Position numbers and translations under genes: made by a program. Positions 25,662-32,936 of a DNA stretch of 64,000 bases are shown piece after piece (the first letter of the stretch is position 1; every line of letters begins with the position of its first letter). Location: positions 1-64,000 of the forward strand of contig LZRV01000085.1 in assembly GCA_002159065.1 (NCBI GenBank), given 5' to 3'. A model generated the notes under the pieces. That model saw nothing but the letters and a program-made list of their open reading frames with translations. It was not told the DNA's origin and did not search any database. This stretch comes from Paenibacillaceae bacterium ZCTH02-B3. GTDB taxonomy: Bacteria > Bacillota > Bacilli > Paenibacillales > Paenibacillaceae.

Positions 25662-28022
25662 ATGCGGATGTTGGCGGTGCTGTACATGGTCGGGAACGGC
25701 GGAAAATGGGAAGCGCGCTGGACGGCGGCATGGGAAGCGGACCGGCGGTTTTGGCTGGATTCCGAGTTTCGCCTTGGCGTGCTGGAGGGAGGCGGAGAAC
25801 GGGATGAATCGGGCAAGACGGAAACCGGCGGTCTGCGATTGGCGGTGCTTGGCGAGCCGCTGCCGTTGGGCGTGGCGGAAGCCGCGGCGACGTGGCTGAT
25901 GGAACGGGTTGAAAGGACGGGGGCGCGGAAGGCAGGGACGGATGAGGAGGCGCTGTTTCTCTTGAAGGAGGCGGCCATCGTCTGCCGCGAATTGGCGGAC
26001 GAGGGAGCGAAGCGGCGGCCGGGTTTCCGCTCCGGTGTCCCGCCCGGTGTTCCTTTTGCGGGCGTGCCGCTTCCGCGCGGCGCGGCGTTGCTGACGCCCG
26101 ACGGACAGCGGTGGGCGGAGGACGAGAAGAGCCGGCGGGATTACGGACGGCGGCTCGGCCGGTTCGCCCGCCGGGCCGCGGATTGTCTGGCCGGCCAGTC
26201 GCTGTTGCCGGAGGAAGCGCAGCGGGTGTTGGCGGACGAGCTCCCGGAAATGAAGCGGGAGGAATGGCTCATGGCGGTGCAAACCGCGTGCCTGCTCGGA
26301 CGGGTGGAGCTTCGGTCGGCGCTGGAGCCCCGCGTCCCGACAGGACGGCTCATGCAGGCGGGACCACGCAACCCGGCGGGATCGCGCATCCTGACAAAAA
26401 TGCGCATCCTGACAGGAATGCGCATCCTGACAGGAATGCGCATCCCGGCAAAACGGCGCCTCCTGGCAGGATCGCATTTCTCGACGGGACAGCGCATGCA
26501 GGAGGGAACGCATATTCCGAAGGAACAGCGCACCCGGGCGGGAACGCGCATCCCGGAAGGGGGACGGTTTTTCAGCCTGCCGCGGCCGGAGCGGGTTCAA
26601 TCTTTTATTCGCCGGTGGTTCGGGCGACCCGTACGGGGCGGGTCCCTTCACTGTCGCCGCTGCGGGAGCGGAGAGAAAAGCCTGCGGCGGTCCCCCTGCG
26701 CTTCCTGCGGCCGCGTCTGCGCGGTCTGCGAAGCGTGCCTCACCATGGGACGCTGCCGGGAGTGCGAACTTTTGATCATCGGCCGTCCGGAGCGAAGGGC
26801 GGGCCGGCTGGCTATTCCCGAAGGAAGCCTGGAGCCGCTGCTTGACCGATGGAAGCTCAGTCCCGCCCAGAGGGAAGCGTCGGCGCAGGCGCTGGCCTTC
26901 ATCCGCGAAAGCCTGGGACGTCCGAAGATCGGCGAAGAAAGGATCATCGGGGAAGACCGCCGCTTCGAAAAGGAGGGACGATTCGCAACAGACCGGCGTT
27001 TCCTGTTGTGGGCGGTCACCGGAGCGGGCAAGACGGAAATGATCTTTCCGCTCCTTGATGCGGTGCTCCTGGCAGGCGGCCGCGCGCTTGTGGCCACGCC
27101 GCGCAGGGATGTGGTGCTGGAACTGGCGCCCCGCCTGGCCCGCGCTTTCGGCGAAGATCGCCTGTCCGTCCGTTACGGAGGCAGCCCCGACCGCAAGCGC
27201 ATCGCGCCGCTGACGCTGGCCACCACGCACCAGCTGCTCCGCTTCCGGGAAGCGTTCGATTTGGTGTTGATCGACGAGCTGGACGCCTTTCCTTTTCACG
27301 GCGATCCGATGCTGAAATTCGCGGCGGACAAAGCCCGCCGGACCGATGGCGTCACGGTGCTGCTCACCGCCACGCCGCCGCGGGAACTGCAGCGCGACGT
27401 GCGGAAAGGACGGCTGCCCTGCGCCAGGGTGCCGGTGCGGTACCACGGCTATCCGCTGCCGGAACCCCGCCGGCTCCGGCTCCCCGAACTTTCCCGCATG
27501 CTGCGGACGGGTCGCTTGCCGGCGCGGCTGATTCGGGCTTTGCGGCGGTCCGTCGCGGCGGGCAGCAGCCTGTTCGTGTTTGTGCCGTACGTGCGTCAGG
27601 CGGAGGCGTTTGCGGACCTGCTGCGAAGGCACGCATCCATGCTTGGGCTTGAAGCCGGCCAGATCGCGGGCACTTCTTCCCGGGATGCGGACCGCGGGCG
27701 CAAGGTCCAGTCGTTTCGGAACCGCGAGGTGCGCCTGCTGGTGGCCACCACCATTCTGGAACGGGGCGTCACGGTGCCGCGCAGCGACGTGTTTATCCTG
27801 GACGCCGACAACGCCATGTTTGATGAAACCGCATTGGTGCAGATGGCCGGACGGGCGGGCCGTTCCGCGGAAGCGCCGGACGGGCGGGTGGTTTTTGCCG
27901 GAAGGCACATGACCGCGGCGCAGCGCCGGGCGATCCGCCATATCCGCGGCATGAACCGACTGGCCCGGGAGAAAGGTTATCTCGTCCGGCTTACTGGATC
28001 CGCTCGGAGGGAAACGGGATGA
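25662..28022 (+). CDS. comFA: ComFA-like DNA helicase of competence, with enlarged N-terminal region
   Basis: ComFA is an ATP-driven DNA translocase that helps pull transforming DNA into the cell. The C-terminal 430 residues show the four-cysteine zinc motifs (HCRRCG, CASCG, CEAC, CREC), Walker A AVTGAGKTEM, LIDELDAFP, LLTATPP, FVPYVRQAEAFADLL, LLVATTILERGVTVPRSDVFILD and MAGRAGRS. The product is 786 residues, against about 460 in B. subtilis. The extra N-terminal 330 residues have no known domain and include 13 tandem six-residue repeats (26331-26564). Start ATG 25662 follows AAAGGGGCGG. It overlaps comFC by four bases. Confidence 0.9.
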   Translation: MRMLAVLYMVGNGGKWEARWTAAWEADRRFWLDSEFRLGVLEGGGERDESGKTETGGLRLAVLGEPLPLGVAEAAATWLMERVERTGARKAGTDEEALFLLKEAAIVCRELADEGAKRRPGFRSGVPPGVPFAGVPLPRGAALLTPDGQRWAEDEKSRRDYGRRLGRFARRAADCLAGQSLLPEEAQRVLADELPEMKREEWLMAVQTACLLGRVELRSALEPRVPTGRLMQAGPRNPAGSRILTKMRILTGMRILTGMRIPAKRRLLAGSHFSTGQRMQEGTHIPKEQRTRAGTRIPEGGRFFSLPRPERVQSFIRRWFGRPVRGGSLHCRRCGSGEKSLRRSPCASCGRVCAVCEACLTMGRCRECELLIIGRPERRAGRLAIPEGSLEPLLDRWKLSPAQREASAQALAFIRESLGRPKIGEERIIGEDRRFEKEGRFATDRRFLLWAVTGAGKTEMIFPLLDAVLLAGGRALVATPRRDVVLELAPRLARAFGEDRLSVRYGGSPDRKRIAPLTLATTHQLLRFREAFDLVLIDELDAFPFHGDPMLKFAADKARRTDGVTVLLTATPPRELQRDVRKGRLPCARVPVRYHGYPLPEPRRLRLPELSRMLRTGRLPARLIRALRRSVAAGSSLFVFVPYVRQAEAFADLLRRHASMLGLEAGQIAGTSSRDADRGRKVQSFRNREVRLLVATTILERGVTVPRSDVFILDADNAMFDETALVQMAGRAGRSAEAPDGRVVFAGRHMTAAQRRAIRHIRGMNRLAREKGYLVRLTGSARRETG
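26331..26564 (+). repeat. Coding minisatellite inside comFA, 13 units of 18 bp
   Basis: In-frame units of 18 bp with consensus ATGCGCATCCTGACAGGA encode degenerate hexapeptides of the type R-I-L-T-G-M (RILTKM, RILTGM, RILTGM, RIPAKR, RLLAGS and so on). The two central units at about 26399-26434 are identical and the outer ones have diverged. It lies just before the zinc-binding region. Confidence 0.85.
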
Positions 28023-28900
28023 GATTGCTGCATCGTCTCCGCACGATGGATTGGAGCCGTTGGCTGCGGGCGGAACTTGCGCATTGCCCGGTGTGCGGAC
28101 GCGCTTTCCGGCCGGTTGCCGTTCCGCTTCCCGTCGCATCGGGGCAGCCGCGCCGGGAGCTGGGCGCCCTGTGTCCGGATTGTGCGGACCGCATCCCATG
28201 GATTCTTGCTCCGTTGTGCAAGGTTTGCGGCCGTCCGGAACGGTGCGAGGACTGCCGCCGCAGGCGCGAAACGCATTTCGTCGTCTCCCGGAGCGCGGTG
28301 CGTTATGACGGGACGATGCGCGAATGGTTGGCCCTCTACAAGTATCGCGGCGCGGAGCGGCTGGAACCGGTGCTGGCGGCGATGCTCGCCCACGCGCTGG
28401 AACGAATGGCGGCCGAACTGGGGTTCGACGAACCCGGGAAGGCGTTCGGCATGATGACCGCGGTGCCGCTGTCGGACGAACGTCTGGCGGAACGCGGTTT
28501 TAACCAGGCCGAACGCCTGGCCCGCCGGCTGGCCGGTTGGTACGGCATTCCCTTTGCCCCGCTGCTCCGCCGGATTCGCCACACCGACAAAATGAGCTTC
28601 AAATCGCGCAGCGAACGGCTGACGGATGTCCGGGGCATTTTTTCGCCTGATCCTTTGATCGCCGCTGTGCTTGTCCGTCGCTCGCATTCCGTTGCCGCTT
28701 GTGCGCGCCAATCGTTATCCGCCGCCGGATCCGGCCGGCGCCCGCCGGTGAGCGGCAACAGCCCGCGTCCTTTGTACCGCATCCTGATCGTGGACGACGT
28801 CTATACCACCGGCAGCACCATGAACGAAGCGTCGCGGATTTTGAAAGGCGCGTTGGGCGCGGGATTTGAGCTGTTCGGCCTGACCTGGGCGAGATCGTGA
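28019..28900 (+). CDS. comFC: ComF-family phosphoribosyltransferase-like protein
   Basis: The 293-residue product has an N-terminal zinc ribbon (CPVCGR ... LCPDC ... CKVCGRPERCEDC) and a phosphoribosyltransferase fold ending in the PRPP loop ILIVDDVYTTGSTMNEASRIL. ComFC is needed for full transformation efficiency together with ComFA. It is longer than the usual 230-240 residues because of an arginine/serine-rich insert of about 35 residues (LVRRSHSVAACARQSLSAAG) just before the PRPP loop. The insert might disturb the active site. It starts inside the end of comFA (ATGA). Confidence 0.93.
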   Translation: MRLLHRLRTMDWSRWLRAELAHCPVCGRAFRPVAVPLPVASGQPRRELGALCPDCADRIPWILAPLCKVCGRPERCEDCRRRRETHFVVSRSAVRYDGTMREWLALYKYRGAERLEPVLAAMLAHALERMAAELGFDEPGKAFGMMTAVPLSDERLAERGFNQAERLARRLAGWYGIPFAPLLRRIRHTDKMSFKSRSERLTDVRGIFSPDPLIAAVLVRRSHSVAACARQSLSAAGSGRRPPVSGNSPRPLYRILIVDDVYTTGSTMNEASRILKGALGAGFELFGLTWARS

Positions 28901-29040
28901 GGAACTGTCGGACAGATCTCTGCATGGCTGAGAACCGATGGACAAGGTCCCGACTTGTGCGGGATCGTGAGAGAACCGTCGGGTAAGGCCCAACTTGGAT
29001 GGGATTGTGAGAAACCGTCGGGCAAGGTCCCATATTGGAG
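28893..29040 (+). repeat. Imperfect tandem repeat, about four units of 34-40 bp, after comFC
   Basis: Units start near 28893, 28927, 28963 and 29003, each of the form GATCGTGAGA-GAACCGTCGG-(N)AAGG(T/C)CC-(N)ACTTG. Units 3 and 4 are the most similar. The first unit covers the comFC stop codon. No gene is seen between comFC and 29167. Confidence 0.7.
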
Positions 29041-29166
29041 ACCCGTGCGGGCATAAATTCCGGCTAAGTCTTGGCAATCGAAGACATGCTGTGGTCGTGA
29101 AGCACACGCCGCTTTGAACGCTTGTGTCGGAGCGGTTTTATATTTTTGGAAAGGAGACAGGGAGCC

Positions 29167-29853
29167 ATGGACGGATTTGACAAAATGTACGAGGCTTGGC
29201 TGAACGGACAGATTGCCGGGGAGAAAAACCGCCGCAGAAGGGAACTGCTCGAAAAGGGCCTTGGGCACGGTACCGTAGAATTTTTGCGCAATGTGTGGTT
29301 TCCGGCGATTGGCAACTTCGACCATCTGCATGCGGAATGGGAGGTGAGGGACTTTCACGGCGGATACCGGTATCTGGACCTGGCGTACCTTCCGGGCGGG
29401 GCCAAGGGCGGAATTGAAATCCAGGGCTACGGTCCCCACGCCAGGGATCTGGATGTCAAACGGTTCAAAGATCTTTGTTGGCGGCATTGCCTGCTGGCCT
29501 TGGACGGATGGCTCCTGTTGCCGATCGCCTACCTGTCCATCCGGGATGAACCGGAGAAATGCAGGCAGCTGGTTCTTGCCTTCGTGGGCAGATTCGTGTC
29601 TTTTTCCGTTCCGGCCTGCCTCGGCAGCATGGAGGCGGAGATCCTGCGTTTCGCCCGGAGAGTGCTCCGGCCTTTTTCCGCGATTGAAATGGCGGATCAT
29701 TTGCGGATTACCGACCGCCATGCCCGACGGCTGTTGAACGGCATGGTCGAATCGGGCCATTTGCGGGTGGTTGGCGGCAATCGGAGGTACAGAACCTATC
29801 AGGCGGATTTTGCCATGAGTACGCCAAAGCCCAACGGACATTTATTCCGTTAG
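29167..29853 (+). CDS. PD-(D/E)XK nuclease-like domain fused to winged helix
   Basis: The 228-residue product starts at ATG 29167 (GGAAAGGAGACAGGGAG upstream). Residues about 55-125 contain GGYRYLDLAYLPGG-x4-IEIQGYGPHARDLDVKRF. The spacing Asp71 ... Glu84-x-Gln86 ... His91/Asp94 resembles the catalytic core of DUF559/Vsr-like PD-(D/E)XK nuclease folds. Residues about 160-215 look like a winged helix (ILRFARRVLRPFSAIEMADHLRITDRHARRLLNGMVESGHLRV). I recall similar proteins in several Paenibacillus genomes, without a known function. The last codons (NGHLFR-stop) lie in the first palindrome of element B. It could be a DNA-acting partner of that element or a regulator; neither is proven. Confidence 0.75.
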   Translation: MDGFDKMYEAWLNGQIAGEKNRRRRELLEKGLGHGTVEFLRNVWFPAIGNFDHLHAEWEVRDFHGGYRYLDLAYLPGGAKGGIEIQGYGPHARDLDVKRFKDLCWRHCLLALDGWLLLPIAYLSIRDEPEKCRQLVLAFVGRFVSFSVPACLGSMEAEILRFARRVLRPFSAIEMADHLRITDRHARRLLNGMVESGHLRVVGGNRRYRTYQADFAMSTPKPNGHLFR

Positions 29854-30023
29854 AAAATGGAAAAACAATCCCGCCGAAATACAACGGACATTCAGTCCGT
29901 TAGCGCGATCGGAGTTCAATGGAAAACGTTTGCAACCGCTCTATGGGCGGTCCTAACGGACTGAATGTCCGTTAAGATTCCAACTCATCCGATTTTCGGA
30001 TCGTAACGGACCAGATGTCCGTT
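29833..30023. repeat. Four-palindrome intergenic element, copy B (191 bp)
   Basis: Palindromes AACGGAC-N5-GTCCGTT lie at 29833-29851 (one arm base changed), 29883-29901, 29955-29973 and 30005-30023, with starts spaced 50, 72 and 50 bp. Copies 2 and 3 are exact inverted copies of each other over 21 bp (29883-29903 and 29953-29973). As in copy A, the left pair reads GGACAT and the right pair reads ATGTCC. The total length, 191 bp, equals that of copy A. The first palindrome overlaps the end of the preceding gene. Confidence 0.88.
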
Positions 30024-30041
30024 GGGTTCGCCAAAATCCGA

Positions 30042-30070
30042 TAGCCAGTTTGGCCGGCATCCGCTATACT
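30042..30070 (+). promoter_or_regulatory. Candidate promoter of the polysaccharide deacetylase gene
   Basis: TAGCCA (30042-30047), 17 bp, TATACT (30065-30070). It lies 18 bp after palindrome element B and resembles the promoter that follows element A. Confidence 0.55.
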
Positions 30071-30117
30071 GATAGAAAACGCAGCAAGAATTGTTCTACG
30101 GGAGAGAGAAGTGTTTC

Positions 30118-31395
30118 ATGCCGCAAGTCGAAGTAAACCGGAGCCGCCATGCCGGAACCCGCCACGCCGAAACCCGCCATGCGGGGAGAACGCTGCGGCT
30201 TGCGTGGAAGCTGCTGCCGGTCGTTCCGCTGCTTTTGTTCCTTTTTGGTCCGTACGTCACATTTGCCGGGAAAGCGCGGCCCATGGACATGTGGATGGAC
30301 GGGGCGCGGCAGCGGACGGACGTTGTGTATGACGGCAGGCATTATTTCATCACCGCGGAAGCTTTGAAGCTTTGGGGACTCCAGGCGGACTACGATCCCG
30401 ACGCCAGGCGGCTGATGCTTGCCCCGGTACCGGAAGCGGGCCGGGACATCGCCTTCAATCCCGTCTACTATCGCGATCGGGTCATTGTTCTCATGTACCA
30501 CCATATCGTCGAAGGACCGGAGGATCGCGACGGGCTCCCCGTCTCCGAATTCCGCCGGCAGATGGAACTTCTGGCCGCCAACCGGTTCAACGTGATCGGG
30601 ATGCGGGAATTTGCCGATTACATGCTGCGCGGGGCTCCGGTGCCTCCCAACGCGGTGCTGATCACGTTCGACGACGGATACGAGTCTTTCTACACCCTGG
30701 CGTTTCCGGTGCTGAAGGAATTGGGATTTCCGGCCTCCAATTTCCTGATTGTGAAGTGGATCGACAAGCCTTACGGCATACCCAAACTGACCTGGGACCA
30801 GATGCGGGAAATGCAGGCGTACGGCATGAGCTTCTACAATCATTCGTACCAGTCCCATGAATACAGACCGGTGAACAAATCCGGACGCCTGAAGCCGGCC
30901 CTGGCCCACCGGCTTTACCTGAAGGACAAAAAGCGAAGGGAAACCCCTGACGAATACCGGCAAAGGGTGCTGGACGACCTGACCGCGGCCGAGCGCCGCC
31001 TTCGGGAGGAGCTCGGCAACCGGACCGGCATTCTGGCTTTTCCCTACGGTGCGTACAACGAGGACTTGCTTCATTTGGCCGAAGAAGCGGGCATCGAGCT
31101 GGTGTTTTCCACCAAGGAAGGGATCAACAAACGGGGACAACGGGTCGTGTACAGGGTCAACGCCGGTGCGCCGGATGCGGATGCGGAAGAACTCGTGCGC
31201 CGGATGCGGCATGCGCTCGGCCCGGTGCCCGATATCCGCCTGAAGGTGTCATTCGGGGGCGCCGAGATTGTATTTCCGACGGCCCGGCCGTTTGAACATG
31301 ACGGGGAGGTATGGCTGCCCCTGGAAACCATGGCGGAAACGTTCGGGATCCGGTTTCAAATGGACCGGGAGAACGGGAATGTGATCTTTTTCTGA
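30118..31395 (+). CDS. Membrane-anchored polysaccharide deacetylase with flanking stalk domains
   Basis: The 425-residue product has a basic N-terminus with short repeats (RHAGTRHAETRHAGR), one membrane helix or signal (LLPVVPLLLFLFGPYVTFA), a stalk-like domain (residues 55-115), a NodB-type deacetylase domain and a C-terminal stalk-like strand domain. The deacetylase motifs are VLMYHHI, ITFDDGYESFYTLAFPVL and FYNHSYQSHE, the latter carrying metal-binding histidines, then LAFPYGAYNEDLL. Such enzymes remove acetyl groups from peptidoglycan or exopolysaccharide outside the cell. ATG 30118 follows GGGAGAGAG at 9 bp spacing. Substrate not determined. Confidence 0.9.
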   Translation: MPQVEVNRSRHAGTRHAETRHAGRTLRLAWKLLPVVPLLLFLFGPYVTFAGKARPMDMWMDGARQRTDVVYDGRHYFITAEALKLWGLQADYDPDARRLMLAPVPEAGRDIAFNPVYYRDRVIVLMYHHIVEGPEDRDGLPVSEFRRQMELLAANRFNVIGMREFADYMLRGAPVPPNAVLITFDDGYESFYTLAFPVLKELGFPASNFLIVKWIDKPYGIPKLTWDQMREMQAYGMSFYNHSYQSHEYRPVNKSGRLKPALAHRLYLKDKKRRETPDEYRQRVLDDLTAAERRLREELGNRTGILAFPYGAYNEDLLHLAEEAGIELVFSTKEGINKRGQRVVYRVNAGAPDADAEELVRRMRHALGPVPDIRLKVSFGGAEIVFPTARPFEHDGEVWLPLETMAETFGIRFQMDRENGNVIFF

Positions 31396-31428
31396 TAATA
31401 AGGACGGCTGTTTCACGGATTTTATATT

Positions 31429-31457
31429 TTACAAGCTTTCCGGGTGTCGGTTATAAT
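31429..31457 (+). promoter_or_regulatory. Candidate sigma-A promoter of yvyF
   Basis: TTACAA (31429-31434) and a perfect TATAAT (31452-31457) are separated by 17 bp, about 75 bp before the yvyF start. Confidence 0.6.
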
Positions 31458-31533
31458 ATGATAGGGAAAAAATTACCTGTTTCAACTAATCCACCAAATA
31501 GCTGCCAAACAGGCGGCGCAGGGGGTGCCAACG

Positions 31534-31953
31534 ATGGGACTGGAATATTGCCCCCGTTGCGGGAAACTGTTCTCAAGAACAGTGCGTGACATTTGTTACA
31601 ACTGCCATCAGGAGCTCGAGAAGCAATACGAACGCGTTGTGGCATATTTGAAAGAACATCCCGGACTCACCCTCAATGAATTGGCGGAGGCCACCGAGGT
31701 CAGCGCCAAACAGATCACACGCTGGGTCCGGGAAGGCCGTATTTCGATCGCGCAAGCTCCCAATATCGTGATTGCCTGCGAGGTATGCGGCACGCCGATC
31801 CGTGAAGGCACGATGTGCGATTCCTGCCGCAGACGGCTGGCCAGGGAAGTCAAGCGGGTCCAGATGCCAAAACCTGCGGCCGCACGGAAGAACGAGGATG
31901 CCGCTTCCCGCGACGATACGTACCACATCACGGACCGGCTGCGGGATCGCTGA
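31534..31953 (+). CDS. yvyF: Flagellar operon protein YvyF family
   Basis: The 139-residue product has zinc-binding pairs at both ends (YCPRCGKLF ... CYNC near the N-terminus; CEVCGTPIREGTMCDSCRR near residues 86-105) and between them a helix-turn-helix-like segment (LTLNELAEATEVSAKQITRWVREGRI). This matches the YvyF/TIGR03826 family, located before flgM in Bacilli. It may be a regulator of flagellar genes. The ATG was chosen over an in-frame GTG 9 bases upstream because the latter overlaps the GGGGGTG ribosome-binding site. A terminator follows it. Confidence 0.9.
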   Translation: MGLEYCPRCGKLFSRTVRDICYNCHQELEKQYERVVAYLKEHPGLTLNELAEATEVSAKQITRWVREGRISIAQAPNIVIACEVCGTPIREGTMCDSCRRRLAREVKRVQMPKPAAARKNEDAASRDDTYHITDRLRDR

Positions 31954-31979
31954 CCGCCGGAACTGTTGAAAAATAGCTA

Positions 31980-32007
31980 TAAATATTTGCATTACATGAA
32001 CCGATAA
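31980..32007 (+). promoter_or_regulatory. Sigma-D promoter of flgM
   Basis: TAAA (31980-31983), 16 bp, ACCGATAA (32000-32007), close to the flagellar sigma consensus TAAA-N15/16-GCCGATAT. The hag promoter in this window has the same spacing. The -10 sequence lies in the left arm of the yvyF terminator. Confidence 0.75.
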
Positions 32008-32037
32008 TACAGGTAAGGATTGTCGGTTCTTTTTTTT
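31998..32037 (+). terminator. Intrinsic terminator between yvyF and flgM
   Basis: Arms of 11 bases (GAACCGATAAT at 31998-32008, ATTGTCGGTTC at 32019-32029, one G-U pair) are followed by eight T residues. It separates yvyF from the flgM operon. Transcripts that start from the flgM sigma-D promoter would begin inside the hairpin and escape it. Confidence 0.88.
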
Positions 32038-32053
32038 GGGAGTGGATGGACCG

Positions 32054-32320
32054 ATGAAGATCGACGAAACGCAACGCATCGGCATGCGGCAGGCTTACGG
32101 CAGCGTGACGAGCCGCCGCATTGAAGGAATTCCGGACAGAAAGCGCGTGGATGAAGTGCACATTTCCGAGGAAGCGAAACGCCTGCTCGATGCCCGGGAA
32201 GCGCAGCAAACCGAACGCATCCGGAAACTCGAAACGTTGAGGCAGGAAGTCGCGTCCGGCACCTATTACGTGGAAGCCGGCAAGATCGCCGAGAAGCTGC
32301 TTCCCTTCCTGTTAAAATAA
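32054..32320 (+). CDS. flgM: Anti-sigma factor FlgM
   Basis: The 88-residue product binds sigma-D and holds it inactive until the hook-basal body is complete. Family signs are MKIDET, the disordered basic N-terminus, DEVHISEEAKRLL and the C-terminal sigma-binding helices (IRKLETLRQEVASGTYYVEAGKIAEKLLPFL). ATG 32054 has GGGAGTGGA upstream. It is first in a sigma-D-driven operon, which makes a feedback loop. Confidence 0.93.
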   Translation: MKIDETQRIGMRQAYGSVTSRRIEGIPDRKRVDEVHISEEAKRLLDAREAQQTERIRKLETLRQEVASGTYYVEAGKIAEKLLPFLLK

Positions 32321-32338
32321 CGCAAACGGGGGATTTCC

Positions 32339-32839
32339 GTGGCCGCGCGCGAACTGATCGAGTCGCTCCGCCTCATGCTTCGGCTGTACCGGCAGCTCAT
32401 TGAGCTGGGCAAGCAGAAAAAGGATCAGGTGATCGGTAACCGCCTGAACGACCTCACGGAAACCCTGGCCAAGGAATCCCGGGTTCTGAAGCAGCTGACG
32501 GAAGCGGATAAGGCAAGGGTCCGGGCGGTTGCGGCATTCCAGCGCAGCCTGGGGCTGAAAGAAGATCCGGAAGCGAAACTCTACGATCTGGCGAATCTCA
32601 TCCTCAACCGGACGGAGAAGCAAGAGGCGCTCCGGCTGCTGGAAGAGATCGGACAGGCCGCCGCGGAACTGAAAGAGCTGAACGAACGCAACCAGGCGCT
32701 TGTCCGCCAGGCGCTGGAGATGGTGGAATTTACGCTGGATCTCCTGGCCGGACCTCCGGTGGAGGAGCCCGTCTATCAGGCTCCCACCCAGAAGCCGGCG
32801 GAGCCGAAGCGGATCAGCCGGTTTGACGCCAAGGCGTGA
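32339..32839 (+). CDS. flgN: Flagellar export chaperone FlgN
   Basis: The 166-residue product is almost all helical and coiled-coil (LRLMLRLYRQLIELGKQKKDQVIGNRLNDLTETLAKESRVLKQL), ending in a proline-rich tail. FlgN keeps the hook-junction proteins FlgK and FlgL export-competent. It starts with GTG after GGGGGA at 5 bp. Position between flgM and flgK is the canonical one. Confidence 0.9.
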   Translation: MAARELIESLRLMLRLYRQLIELGKQKKDQVIGNRLNDLTETLAKESRVLKQLTEADKARVRAVAAFQRSLGLKEDPEAKLYDLANLILNRTEKQEALRLLEEIGQAAAELKELNERNQALVRQALEMVEFTLDLLAGPPVEEPVYQAPTQKPAEPKRISRFDAKA

Positions 32840-32936
32840 AGCGGACGGCGGAAAAACGCCATAGCCTGTACCGTACCCTCAAGACGATAACGGCGAACGG
32901 AACCGGCGCCGGCGAGCGCCGGGAGGAGGAATGACG

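Noticed and set aside
26331-26564. CRISPR or intergenic satellite
   Set aside because: Units of 18 bp without spacers are in frame within a helicase gene and encode hexapeptides.
25635-28199. Very long open frame on the - strand (854 codons) opposite comFA/comFC
   Set aside because: It mirrors the codon structure of a GC-rich + strand gene with clear helicase motifs. The product is full of low-complexity Arg/Pro/His and has no motif.
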